From: Phalacrocorax aristotelis
Taxonomy: Eukaryota; Chordata; Aves; Suliformes; Phalacrocoracidae
Direction of reading: 5' to 3'
Assembly: GCF_949628215.1 (NCBI RefSeq)
Contig: NC_134311.1
Location: forward strand, 61,736,205 to 61,800,204
Length of the DNA stretch: 64,000 nt
Under the pieces are notes generated by a model that made no database searches, was not told the origin of the DNA, and saw only the letters and a list, made by a program, of their open reading frames with translations. Shown one piece after another: positions 25,253-33,044 of this stretch. The position numbers were made by a program, and so were the translations under genes. Position 1 is the stretch's first letter. Every line of letters starts with the position of its first letter.

Positions 25253-25270
25253 GCCCCACATTGGGTGCCA
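25253..25270 (-). promoter_or_regulatory. Primer binding site, second copy (tRNA-Lys1,2 type)
   Basis: On the minus strand TGGCACCCAATGTGGGGC lies 8 bases after the end of LTR2. It matches the tRNA-Lys1,2 site used by beta- and spuma-type retroviruses except for two positions, both explainable as CpG decay. It is the site where minus-strand DNA synthesis would be primed. Confidence 0.8.
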
Positions 25271-25428
25271 AAAAGGGCTGTTGTAGTTCAACCCCAGTCA
25301 AGAACTAAGCACCACGCAGCCACTCACTCACTCCCCCCACCCCAGTGGGCTGGGGGAGAGAATTGGAAGGGACAAAGTAAGAAAACTCATGGGTTGAGAT
25401 AAGAACAGTGTAACAATTAAAATAAAAC

Positions 25429-25520
25429 AGTAATAATAACAATAACAACAACAACAATAATAATAACAATAATAATAGTAATAGCAATAACAACAGCAAC
25501 AACAACAATAATAATAAGAT
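25429..25520 (-). repeat. AAC/AAT trinucleotide tract inside LTR2
   Basis: About 90 bp of mixed AAC and AAT units (TTG/TTA on the LTR sense strand) downstream of the TATA-like box, so probably in the transcribed R-U5 part. The same tract is present in LTR1 at 30104-30195. The LTR3 break falls at its edge, and the solo LTR at 63 kb lacks it. Confidence 0.85.
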
Positions 25521-25670
25521 AATGAAAAGGCAAATAACTAGAGAGAGAGAGGTGAAATCTTGGGAAGAGGGGAAAAACCCCAAACAACAAGTGATGCAAC
25601 TGCTCACCACCCATCGACCAACGTCGCTGGTCCCCGAGCTGCGATCTCTGCTTCCCCTGGCCAACTCCCC

Positions 25671-25697
25671 CCGGTTAATATACTGCGCATGACGTCA
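25671..25697 (-). promoter_or_regulatory. LTR2 promoter elements: CRE and TATA-like
   Basis: TGACGTCA (25690-25697) is a perfect palindromic cAMP-response element. Downstream on the minus strand, GTATATTAACC (about 25673-25683) could serve as the TATA box. The spacing of about 10 bp is short but plausible. The equivalent pair is conserved in LTR1 and, with one base changed in the CRE, in the solo LTR at 63 kb. Function is inferred from motif only. Confidence 0.55.
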
Positions 25698-25944
25698 TAT
25701 GATTTGGAATATCCCTTTGGCCAGTTTGGATCAGCTGCCTTGGCTGTGCCCCCTCCCCTCCCAGTTTCTTGTGCACCCGGAGGAGCATGGGAGGCTGCAA
25801 AAGTCCTTGACTAGTACAAGTACTACCCAGCAACAACTAAAACATTGGTGTGTTATCAACATTATTCTCATACTGAGTGTAAAGCACAGCACTATGCCAG
25901 CTACCGTGAAGAAAGTTAACTCTATCCCAGCTAAAACCATGACA

Positions 25945-25960
25945 GTATCCACCCCTTATT
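25945..25960 (-). other. Possible polypurine tract next to LTR2
   Basis: On the minus strand AATAAGGGGTGGATAC directly precedes the start of LTR2. It is purine-rich but interrupted, and sits where the plus-strand primer of a provirus must be. Confidence 0.45.
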
Positions 25961-26416
25961 CCATACCATTTACGTCATGCTCAGGTCCCATACTATCCAA
26001 TACAACCTCAAACCACCACCACCCCACCGCCATCCTTTGCTAAAATACACAGATACCATTTAGCATGCCCTTAGTCTATGGGCCACCCCTGTAGAGGGGC
26101 AACAAGTGTCTACAAAATGTCCAATGATCTCCATCTATCGTAAGAGTCTTTCAGGGCCAGGGAGATGTGTGTGGTGCTGGATTGTTGCATGCTGAAGTCA
26201 GTCCTTGATCCATCACCGCTGCACCGTCAGTCCTTGATCCGTCACTGCTGTACTTTCAGTCCTTGATCCATCACCGCTGTACTTCGCTTGCTTCAATGTA
26301 AGTTCATTTTTCATTAATTTTAGAGATTCCTACTATGACACATAACAACCATAGTAGTGATGACAAAAAAACATTATGTAGCAATTAACAGCATATCATT
26401 CAGTTCATTGGCTCTT
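25961..26416 (-). other. Proviral 3' region, no env or dUTPase
   Basis: About 450 bp between the pol stop and the 3' edge of the internal region. No reading frame of useful length is present, and nothing resembles an envelope or the dUTPase found after integrase in mammalian ERV-L. It contains the three 29-bp repeats listed separately. Confidence 0.7.
26198..26284. repeat. Three 29-bp tandem repeats in proviral 3' region
   Basis: Three units start at 26198, 26227 and 26256, each beginning TCAGTCCTTGATCC and continuing '(a/g)tca(c/t)(c/t)gctg(c/t)ac'. They differ at only a few bases. They lie downstream of pol in the part retained only once in the compound element. Confidence 0.85.
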
Positions 26417-29400
26417 TTAACACAAAATTAAATCCTCCTGAGGCACACATCGGACTCCTCCATCCTCCCACATCACCCACCAAGTGCACCCAGATCCTTG
26501 AGCAAAAGCAACTCCACAAATGTGTTTGCCTTTGCCTGAGGCAGGAAGAACCCAGACTGTTTTCCCCAGCATATTTTTCACCTGCACTACAGGGACTTTA
26601 GCCCGTTTCACAGTACGTAAGGGCTCTGATTTGGCAGGGCCAGCTTGATTGGCAGATCCCCTAGTGTTGACTAACCAGGTGGCTCTTGCTAAATGTGTAT
26701 CCCAGTGTCTAAATGTCCCACCCCCCATTGCTCTCAGTGTTGTCTTTAACAGTTCATTGTATCGTTCGATTTTCCTGGAGGCTGGTGGATGAGAGGGGAT
26801 GTGATACAGCCACTCAATGCCATGCTCTTTGGCCCAGGTGTCTATGAGGCTGTTTTGGAAATGAGTCCCATTATCTGACTCAATTCTCTCTGGGGTGCCA
26901 TGTCGCCACAGGACTTGTTTTTCGAGACCCAGGATAGTGTTCCGGGCGGTGACATGGGGGGCGGGATATGTTTCTAGCCAGCTGGTGGTTGCTTCTACCA
27001 TTGTAAGTACATGGTGTTTGCCTTGGCGGGTTTGTGGGAGTGTGATATAGTCAATTTGCCAGGCCTCCCCATATTTATATTTCAGCCATCGTCCCCCATA
27101 CCACAGAGGCTTTACCCACTTTGCTTGCTTGATTGCAGTGCACGTTTCACATTCATGGATAACCTGCGCAATAGCGTCCATGGTCAAGTCCACCCCTCGA
27201 TCATGAGCCCACCTGTATGTTGCATCTCCCCCTTGATGGCCTGAGGTGTCATGGGCCCACCGAGCTAGAAATAGTTCACCCTTATGCTGCCAGTCCAGAT
27301 CCACCTCAGCCACTTCAGTCTTGGCAGCCTGATCTACCTGCTGGTTGTTTTTGTGTTCTTCAGTGGCCCGACTCTTGGGGACGTGATCATTCACATGACG
27401 TACCTTTACAACCAGGTTCTCTACCCGGGCAGCAATAGCTTGCCACAATGCGGCAGCCCAGATGGGTTTGCCTCTGCGCTGCCAGTTGCTTTCCTTCCAC
27501 TGCTGCAACCACCCACACAGGGCATTTGCCACCATCCAGGAGTCAGTATAGAGATAGAGCACTGGCCACTTTTCCCGTTCAGCGATGTCTAAGGCCAGCT
27601 GGATGGCCTTTACTTCTGCAAATTGACTCGATTTACCTTCTCCTTCAGCAGTTTCTGTGACTTGTCGTACAGGACTCCATACAGCAGCCTTCCATCTCCG
27701 GTGCTTTCCCACAAGACAACAGGACCCATCAGTGAACAGGGCATATTGCTTTTCGTTTTTTGGCAGTTCGTTATACAGTGGGTTTTCTTCAGTGCACGTC
27801 ACCTCCTCCTCTGGTGATATTCTGAAATCTTTGCCTTCTGGCCAGTCTGTGATCACTTCCAAGATTCCTGGGCGACTGGGGTTTCCTACTCGAGCCCGCT
27901 GGGTGATCAGTGCAACCCATTTTTTCCACATAGCATCAGTTGCATGGTGTGTAGAGGGGACCCTCCCTCTGAATATCCAGCCCAGCACCGGCAGTCGGGG
28001 TGCCAGGAGCAACAGTGCCTCAGTACCAACCACTTCTGAAGCAGCTCGAACCCCTTCATATGCTGCCAATATCTCTTTTTCAGTTGGAGTATAGTGGGCT
28101 TCAGACCCTCTGTATCGCCGACTCCAAAACCCTAGGGGTCGACCTCGGGTCTCCCCTGGTGCTTTCTGCCAGAGGTTCCAGGTAGGGCCATTCTCCCCAG
28201 CTGCAGTGTAGAGCAGATTCTTTACATCTTGTCCTGCCCGGACTGGCCCAAGGCCTACTGCATGAACTATCTCCTGTTTAATTTGTTCAAAGGCTCGTTG
28301 TTGCTCAGGGCCCCATTTGAAATCTTTCTTCTTCCAGGTCACTTGATAGAGAGGTCTTACCATCAGACTGTAATTTGGAATATGCATTCTCCAAAAACCC
28401 AAAACGCCTAAAAAGGCTTGTGTTTCCTTTTTGCTAGTTGGTGGAGACACGGCTGCTATTTTGTTGACCACATCCATTGGAATCTGACGACGGCCATCTT
28501 GCCATTTGATTCCTAAGAACTGGATCTCCTGTGCGGGTCCCTTCACCTTACTTTGTTTTATGGCAAAACCAGCCCTCAGAAGGATTTGGACTATTTTCTT
28601 CCCTTTCTCAAAAACTTCTTCTGCTGTGTTGCCCCACACGATGATGTCATCAATGTATTGTAAGTGTTTTGGAGCTCCTCCCTGTTCCAGTACAGTCTGA
28701 ATCAGTCCATGGCAAATGGCAGGGCTGTGTTTCCACCCCTGGGGCAGTCGATTCCAGGTGTACTGGATGCCCCTCCAGGTGAAAGCAAACTGTGGCCTGC
28801 ACTCTGCTGCCAGAGGGATGGAGAAGAATGCATTAGCAATATCAATTGTGGCATACCACTTGGCTGCCTTTGACTCCAGTTCGGATTGAAGTTCTAGCAT
28901 GTCTGGCACAGCAGCACTCAGTGGCAGAGTGACTTCATTCAGGCCACGATAGTCTACTGTTAATCTCCACTCTCCATTAGACTGCCGCACTGGCCATATG
29001 GGACTATTAAAGGGTGAGCAGGTCTTACTGATCACTCCTTGGCTCTCTAGCTGACGAATGAGCTCATGGATGGGAATCAGGGAGTCTTGGTTGGCGCGAT
29101 ATTGCCGACGGTGCACTGTTGCTGTGGCAATCGGCACCTGTTGTTCTTTGACCCTCAGCAACCCCACAACAGAAGGGTCCTTCGAGAGACTGGGCAAGGT
29201 AGACAGCTGTTTAATTCCCTCTGTCTCCAAGGCAGCTACACCAAAAGCCCACTTGTACCCTTTGGGGTCCTTGAAATACCCTCTCCTGAGATAGTCTATG
29301 CCAAGGATACACGGAGCCTCTGGGCCAGTCACAATGGGGTGCTTTTGCCATCCATTCCCAGTTATGCTCACTTTGGCCTCCAATACAGTTAGCTCTTGGG

Positions 29401-29671
29401 ATCCCCCTGTCACTCCAGGAATACTGATGGGTTCTGCCCCTCTATAGGTTGATGGCATTATGGTACACTGTGCACCAGTGTCCACTAAAGCTTTATACTC
29501 CTGTGGGGCTGATGTCCCAGGCCATCTAACCCACACAGTCCAGTAAACCCGGTTATCCATTTCCTCCACCTGGCTGGAGGCATTACAGAAGATGGTAGCT
29601 AAGGTGCCACTCGGTATTTCCTCCATAAAAAACCTCTCAGAGGGGGAGGTATAACTGCTAATCGTCTCCAT
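26417..29671 (-). CDS. pol: ERV-L-type Pol: protease, RT, RNase H, integrase
   Basis: An uninterrupted frame of 1084 codons from the first in-frame ATG at 29671. The frame is open up to about 29820 but has no earlier ATG. Numbering from that Met: aspartic protease with DTG at 64-66; reverse transcriptase with motif A Asp277 (TIDIANAFF) and YIDD at 339-342; RNase H acidic residues Asp648, Glu686, Asp710 and Asp780; integrase zinc finger His807, His812, Cys841, Cys844; catalytic triad Asp874, Asp933, Glu969 with the canonical 35-residue gap. All catalytic residues are present. One oddity is Arg966 where most integrases have Gly, three residues before the catalytic Glu. In an intact virus it would mature and replicate the genome in the capsid. 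With no gag here it could not form particles alone. A chance-open fossil is unlikely at this length. Confidence 0.95.
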   Translation of the reverse strand: METISSYTSPSERFFMEEIPSGTLATIFCNASSQVEEMDNRVYWTVWVRWPGTSAPQEYKALVDTGAQCTIMPSTYRGAEPISIPGVTGGSQELTVLEAKVSITGNGWQKHPIVTGPEAPCILGIDYLRRGYFKDPKGYKWAFGVAALETEGIKQLSTLPSLSKDPSVVGLLRVKEQQVPIATATVHRRQYRANQDSLIPIHELIRQLESQGVISKTCSPFNSPIWPVRQSNGEWRLTVDYRGLNEVTLPLSAAVPDMLELQSELESKAAKWYATIDIANAFFSIPLAAECRPQFAFTWRGIQYTWNRLPQGWKHSPAICHGLIQTVLEQGGAPKHLQYIDDIIVWGNTAEEVFEKGKKIVQILLRAGFAIKQSKVKGPAQEIQFLGIKWQDGRRQIPMDVVNKIAAVSPPTSKKETQAFLGVLGFWRMHIPNYSLMVRPLYQVTWKKKDFKWGPEQQRAFEQIKQEIVHAVGLGPVRAGQDVKNLLYTAAGENGPTWNLWQKAPGETRGRPLGFWSRRYRGSEAHYTPTEKEILAAYEGVRAASEVVGTEALLLLAPRLPVLGWIFRGRVPSTHHATDAMWKKWVALITQRARVGNPSRPGILEVITDWPEGKDFRISPEEEVTCTEENPLYNELPKNEKQYALFTDGSCCLVGKHRRWKAAVWSPVRQVTETAEGEGKSSQFAEVKAIQLALDIAEREKWPVLYLYTDSWMVANALCGWLQQWKESNWQRRGKPIWAAALWQAIAARVENLVVKVRHVNDHVPKSRATEEHKNNQQVDQAAKTEVAEVDLDWQHKGELFLARWAHDTSGHQGGDATYRWAHDRGVDLTMDAIAQVIHECETCTAIKQAKWVKPLWYGGRWLKYKYGEAWQIDYITLPQTRQGKHHVLTMVEATTSWLETYPAPHVTARNTILGLEKQVLWRHGTPERIESDNGTHFQNSLIDTWAKEHGIEWLYHIPSHPPASRKIERYNELLKTTLRAMGGGTFRHWDTHLARATWLVNTRGSANQAGPAKSEPLRTVKRAKVPVVQVKNMLGKTVWVLPASGKGKHICGVAFAQGSGCTWWVMWEDGGVRCVPQEDLILC

Positions 29672-29935
29672 GAGGTGGTACCCGAAGTACAGTAATGGCT
29701 TCCGCGCAAGACGCAAATAACCGATAAAGCTCAAGGACAGTGTTTTAGTAACAAATCTCCTAGGCAAAACAGCTCTAATCACTGCAGAGCACAGCAAACT
29801 ACAAAAAACAACACAAGAACTTTAACATGTGCTTCAAAATCAGGATGGTGTACATCTAATAAAATAACACTGAGAACAGATGAATCAATGCTGTGACCAG
29901 TAACTGTTATTATCTCAAACCCTTCATGCCCCACA
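29672..29935 (-). other. Short proviral leader, gag missing
   Basis: Only about 280 bases separate LTR1 from the first ATG of pol, where a gag gene of well over a kilobase is expected. The stretch has no frame resembling capsid or nucleocapsid. A splice-acceptor-like sequence (TTGTGTTGTTTTTTGTAG on the minus strand, ending at 29799) lies just before the open pol frame. The same leader follows LTR2 (25252-24997), so both copies share the same gag loss. Confidence 0.75.
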
Positions 29936-29945
29936 TTGGGTGCCA
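29928..29945 (-). promoter_or_regulatory. Primer binding site, first copy (tRNA-Lys1,2 type)
   Basis: Same 18 bases as at 25253-25270, located 8 bases after LTR1 on the minus strand. Two CpG-decay differences from a perfect Lys1,2 site are shared by both copies. Confidence 0.82.
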
Positions 29946-29953
29946 AAAAGGGC

Positions 29954-30619
29954 TGTTGTAGTTCAACCCCAGTCAAGAACTAAGCACCACGCAGCCACTC
30001 ACTCACTCCCCCCACCCCAGTGGGCTGGGGGAGAGAATTGGAAGGGACAAAGTAAGAAAACTCATGGGTTGAGATAAGAACAGTGTAACAATTAAAATAA
30101 AACAGTAATAATAACAATAACAACAACAACAATAATAATAACAATAATAATAGTAATAGCAATAACAACAGCAACAACAACAATAATAATAAGATAATGA
30201 AAAGGCAAATAACTAGAGAGAGAGAGGTGAAATCTTGGGAAGAGGGGAAAAACCCCAAACAACAAGTGATGCAACTGCTCACCACCCATCGACCAACGTC
30301 GCTGGTCCCCGAGCTGCGATCTCTGCTTCCCCTGGCCAACTCCCCCCGGTTAATATACTGCGCATGACGTCATATGATTTGGAATATCCCTTTGGCCAGT
30401 TTGGATCAGCTGCCTTGGCTGTGCCCCCTCCCCTCCCAGTTTCTTGTGCACCCGGAGGAGCATGGGAGGCTGCAAAAGTCCTTGACTAGTACAAGTACTA
30501 CCCAGCAACAACTAAAACATTGGTGTGTTATCAACATTATTCTCATACTGAGTGTAAAGCACAGCACTATGCCAGCTACCGTGAAGAAAGTTAACTCTAT
30601 CCCAGCTAAAACCATGACA
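29954..30619 (-). mobile_element. LTR1: complete 5' LTR, 666 bp
   Basis: The 5' LTR of the provirus, same length and, by eye, same sequence as LTR2, offset by exactly 4675 bp. TGT...ACA ends; CRE TGACGTCA at 30365-30372 and TATA-like stretch at about 30348-30358; AAC/AAT tract at 30104-30195. It would drive transcription leftwards into pol. It adjoins the right target duplication CATGA. Confidence 0.94.
30346..30372 (-). promoter_or_regulatory. LTR1 promoter elements: CRE and TATA-like
   Basis: Same arrangement as in LTR2: a perfect TGACGTCA palindrome followed on the minus strand by GTATATTAACC. This is the copy positioned to transcribe the intact pol frame. Confidence 0.55.
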
Positions 30620-30624
30620 CATGA
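30620..30624. repeat. Target-site duplication, right copy (CATGA)
   Basis: CATGA directly after the LTR1 edge, matching 24605-24609. The LTR end itself also reads CATGACA here, so the border is followed by a short chance direct repeat. Confidence 0.8.
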
Positions 30625-32965
30625 CAAATAAAACTGAAGCCTGATTTGAATTATCAAATCAAATGATAACTGCACACACTTTTCTTTTATAGTTTGAAAT
30701 CATTCCTTTAAATATACTGGCAGAAAAAATAATCTGGTACACTGAGATCTTACAGCTCTTGTACGGTGTCTGAAGAATCACATCCTTTTGGCATGATTGT
30801 CTTTTGCACAGAGACACAAGAGAGTGAAAAGTGTTCTACGCTGAGTTATTATCTGTATCTTCTTCGGCCCTTTGTTTTCTAACCTTACTCGTTTTTCATT
30901 CTTATTATGAGGGTCTTATGCCAGCACACCAACAAGTCTGATCATGAGATTTGGGGTTATGTGGAACTGTGAAGCCAAGGTCTGCAGCTCTTCTAAATCC
31001 CTGAGAAAAATAAATGGCTTAAAGGAGGAGCAGCAAGAAACTTACATTATTGATTAGGAAACCCAAATGCCTCCATCCATGCATTCAATCATGGAAGTTC
31101 ATGGTCTGTATTTACATCCTGCTTTCACCTAGTTTCCATTACTCATTTATTTCTAGACTCTGCTCAGAATCCATTTCTAATGAAGACTGCGGGTCTTTGC
31201 ATGGTAACATATTAAAAGACTAAACAATGTGGCATTTCTTAGGTATAGTTTAGCAAAACTGTAGTTGGTTAAAACAAAGAAAAAGAATAAATTTAGTCCT
31301 GATAAAATAAAAACATATGACATAGCCCAAAAATCGTTTCTCTGGTGCTCAACATCTGACTTAGAAGACAATGGTTAGGTTTAGTCTGGGAAAACACTGG
31401 TAAGGAACTCAGAACATAATATATGGTGGAGTTAAATCCCTTTCATTATTTTTTCTTTCTTGTTAGAAATCAGATTTTATCTCTAAAACCTCTTTCTGAT
31501 CTTTACTGTTAGAAAGTAGTTAAATGTAGAGGAATTATTCATCATTTTGCATGTGCTTGTGGGTACTAAAGTAAACAAAAAAGCCAATAATTTGAAATGA
31601 GGTAGTTTTCAAGAACAATGTAAATTTAGTTTTCAGTAAGAACTGTGAGAAATAAATGCCAAAAGAATAGACTCTCGGAAAAACAGCCCTCACAGAAGCC
31701 TGTTCACTCTGATGCTTTAGGGAAACCTTTATCTTACTTGTACATTTTAATGCCCTGTGAATCCTCCATTCCGCTCTTTTTAGCTCTCCCAGAAGGAAGA
31801 TAAATTGAAGCTGCAGAAGCCATGTGATGGATATATGACAATACCTTATACAGGTTCATTTGTATCTGACATGCTTCACAGAAAAAGGTGACATTACAGG
31901 AAATACCCTGCTTTGTTCTACTCCAGATGAAACTGTGCAAAATGAAGCAAGAGAGTGAATGGAACTAGAATAAATTTACATCAGTCACACAGAATAGAAG
32001 TGAGGTGCCTTACCAGGTGGGTCTCTTTTCCACCCCTAAGTGGTAGATTGACTTGATGCAGTGATTGCCAACTGCATTTCAGTTCTGCAGGCTTCACACC
32101 CTCAGAAACAAAAAAGAAAGAAAAAAAGTTAGTGTTAGCAAGAGCAGAAATCTAACCTAAGATATTTATCCAGCTACTTCTGTGTTTATTTTGAAATTCA
32201 GTTGAATATGGATCAGAGTTGCTAAAATAGAGACGTCTCACAGGCCAGAAGCCTGACTGTGAATATCTAGGAATGTTGGGACCTGCATTTAGGTTTCCAA
32301 GCCAGCCACTTTCCTGATATACCGCATTAAATTTCCAAACTCTTTATGAGGTTGGTGAGGCCACATATGGATTCCCCTTCTCAGAAATATCAGATACTGG
32401 CTAAATCTAGCAAAATAAAATTATTTAGAATTTCGTTGTTCAGACTGCTTGGGGAAGGTAAAGAGAGTAAGAAATCATGGAGAAAAAAACACTTCAGACC
32501 AAAGATGTTGGAAGAGTTGTCGTGATGATGGGAAATTATATCCAGATGAATATGAAACATTTAAAATGAAAGAACCTCTTTTTTATATGGAAAAAGACTG
32601 AGATACGTTGTTCTATTTCTTAAAAAAATACTTAATCCAAAACTCTCACCAGATTGACCCAATTTTACAAATTATTTCAACCCTTCCAGAACAATTGTTC
32701 TTTTAATTTACTGTATAAAATTATGACTGTCGGTTCTCATAATGACCCTTTGCCATGATAATACATTAAGTCTATTCAAGATCTGTCAGTGTGGTCATCT
32801 GTGTCTTGTTAATGTGTCTACACCATTTTATATATTAAAATGCATACTTTGATTACAATGTTATTTAATCTAAAAGTGACTTAGGATTTGGAGAAATGTC
32901 CATTTTGTTTGCTTTGTGTTTGTTTGACTTGGCCTTTTGCTATTTTTCTTTCTAATGTCTACCAG
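30625..32965. other. Unique sequence, no gene recognised
   Basis: AT-rich DNA to the right of the provirus. Only short chance frames were seen, and no repeat family was recognised. Confidence 0.4.
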
Positions 32966-33044
32966 AAAATGGTCAAATTCACCTGTAAAAGTACAGGGGC
33001 TCCAGACTACTACTATGGCGGTGCATCTCACAGGATTTATATCT
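32966..33044 (+). CDS. Possible small internal exon, unidentified
   Basis: A good 3' splice site (CTATTTTTCTTTCTAATGTC then TACCAG) is followed by 79 open bases and a consensus donor (ATCT/GTGAGT). In phase 0 it would encode 26 residues including MVKFTCKSTGAPDYYYGG. The V-x-F-x-C-x-x-x-G-x-P spacing is faintly Ig-domain-like, but that is not enough to assign a family. A second frame is also open across the 79 bases, which weakens the case. The strand is opposite to the 5.9 kb candidate, so the two would not belong to one gene. Confidence 0.25.

Larger units (their letters stand above)
25279..25944 (-). mobile_element. LTR2: complete internal LTR, 666 bp
   Basis: A complete LTR, by eye identical to LTR1 (29954-30619). 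On the minus strand it begins TGTCATGGTTTTAGC and ends GAACTACAACA, giving short inverted TGT/ACA ends. It carries a CRE-like TGACGTCA and a TATA-like stretch in U3, and a long TTG/TTA trinucleotide tract after them. It is both the 3' LTR of the complete pol unit and the 5' LTR of the truncated second unit. Confidence 0.93.
24605..30624 (-). mobile_element. Compound ERV-L-type provirus with flanking target duplications
   Basis: An endogenous retrovirus inserted on the minus strand, bounded by 5-bp direct repeats CATGA at 24605-24609 and 30620-30624. The family call rests on several features: a Lys1,2-type primer binding site, the YIDD reverse transcriptase, the protease-RT-RNase H-integrase order in one frame, the 5-bp duplication and the lack of env. 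Order on the minus strand: LTR1, leader, pol, 3' region, LTR2, leader, pol start, LTR3 fragment. LTR1 and LTR2 are 4675 bp apart, which equals one internal region plus one LTR. gag is absent from both copies of the leader-pol junction. A single outer pair of target repeats argues for one integration later rearranged. Confidence 0.93.

Noticed and set aside
25305-25664. 119-codon frame with a long leucine run (and its copy at 29980-30339)
   Set aside because: Translation of the LTR trinucleotide tract, not a protein.
27011-29392. Plus-strand open frames of 60-145 codons across the provirus
   Set aside because: Antisense shadows of the intact pol frame.
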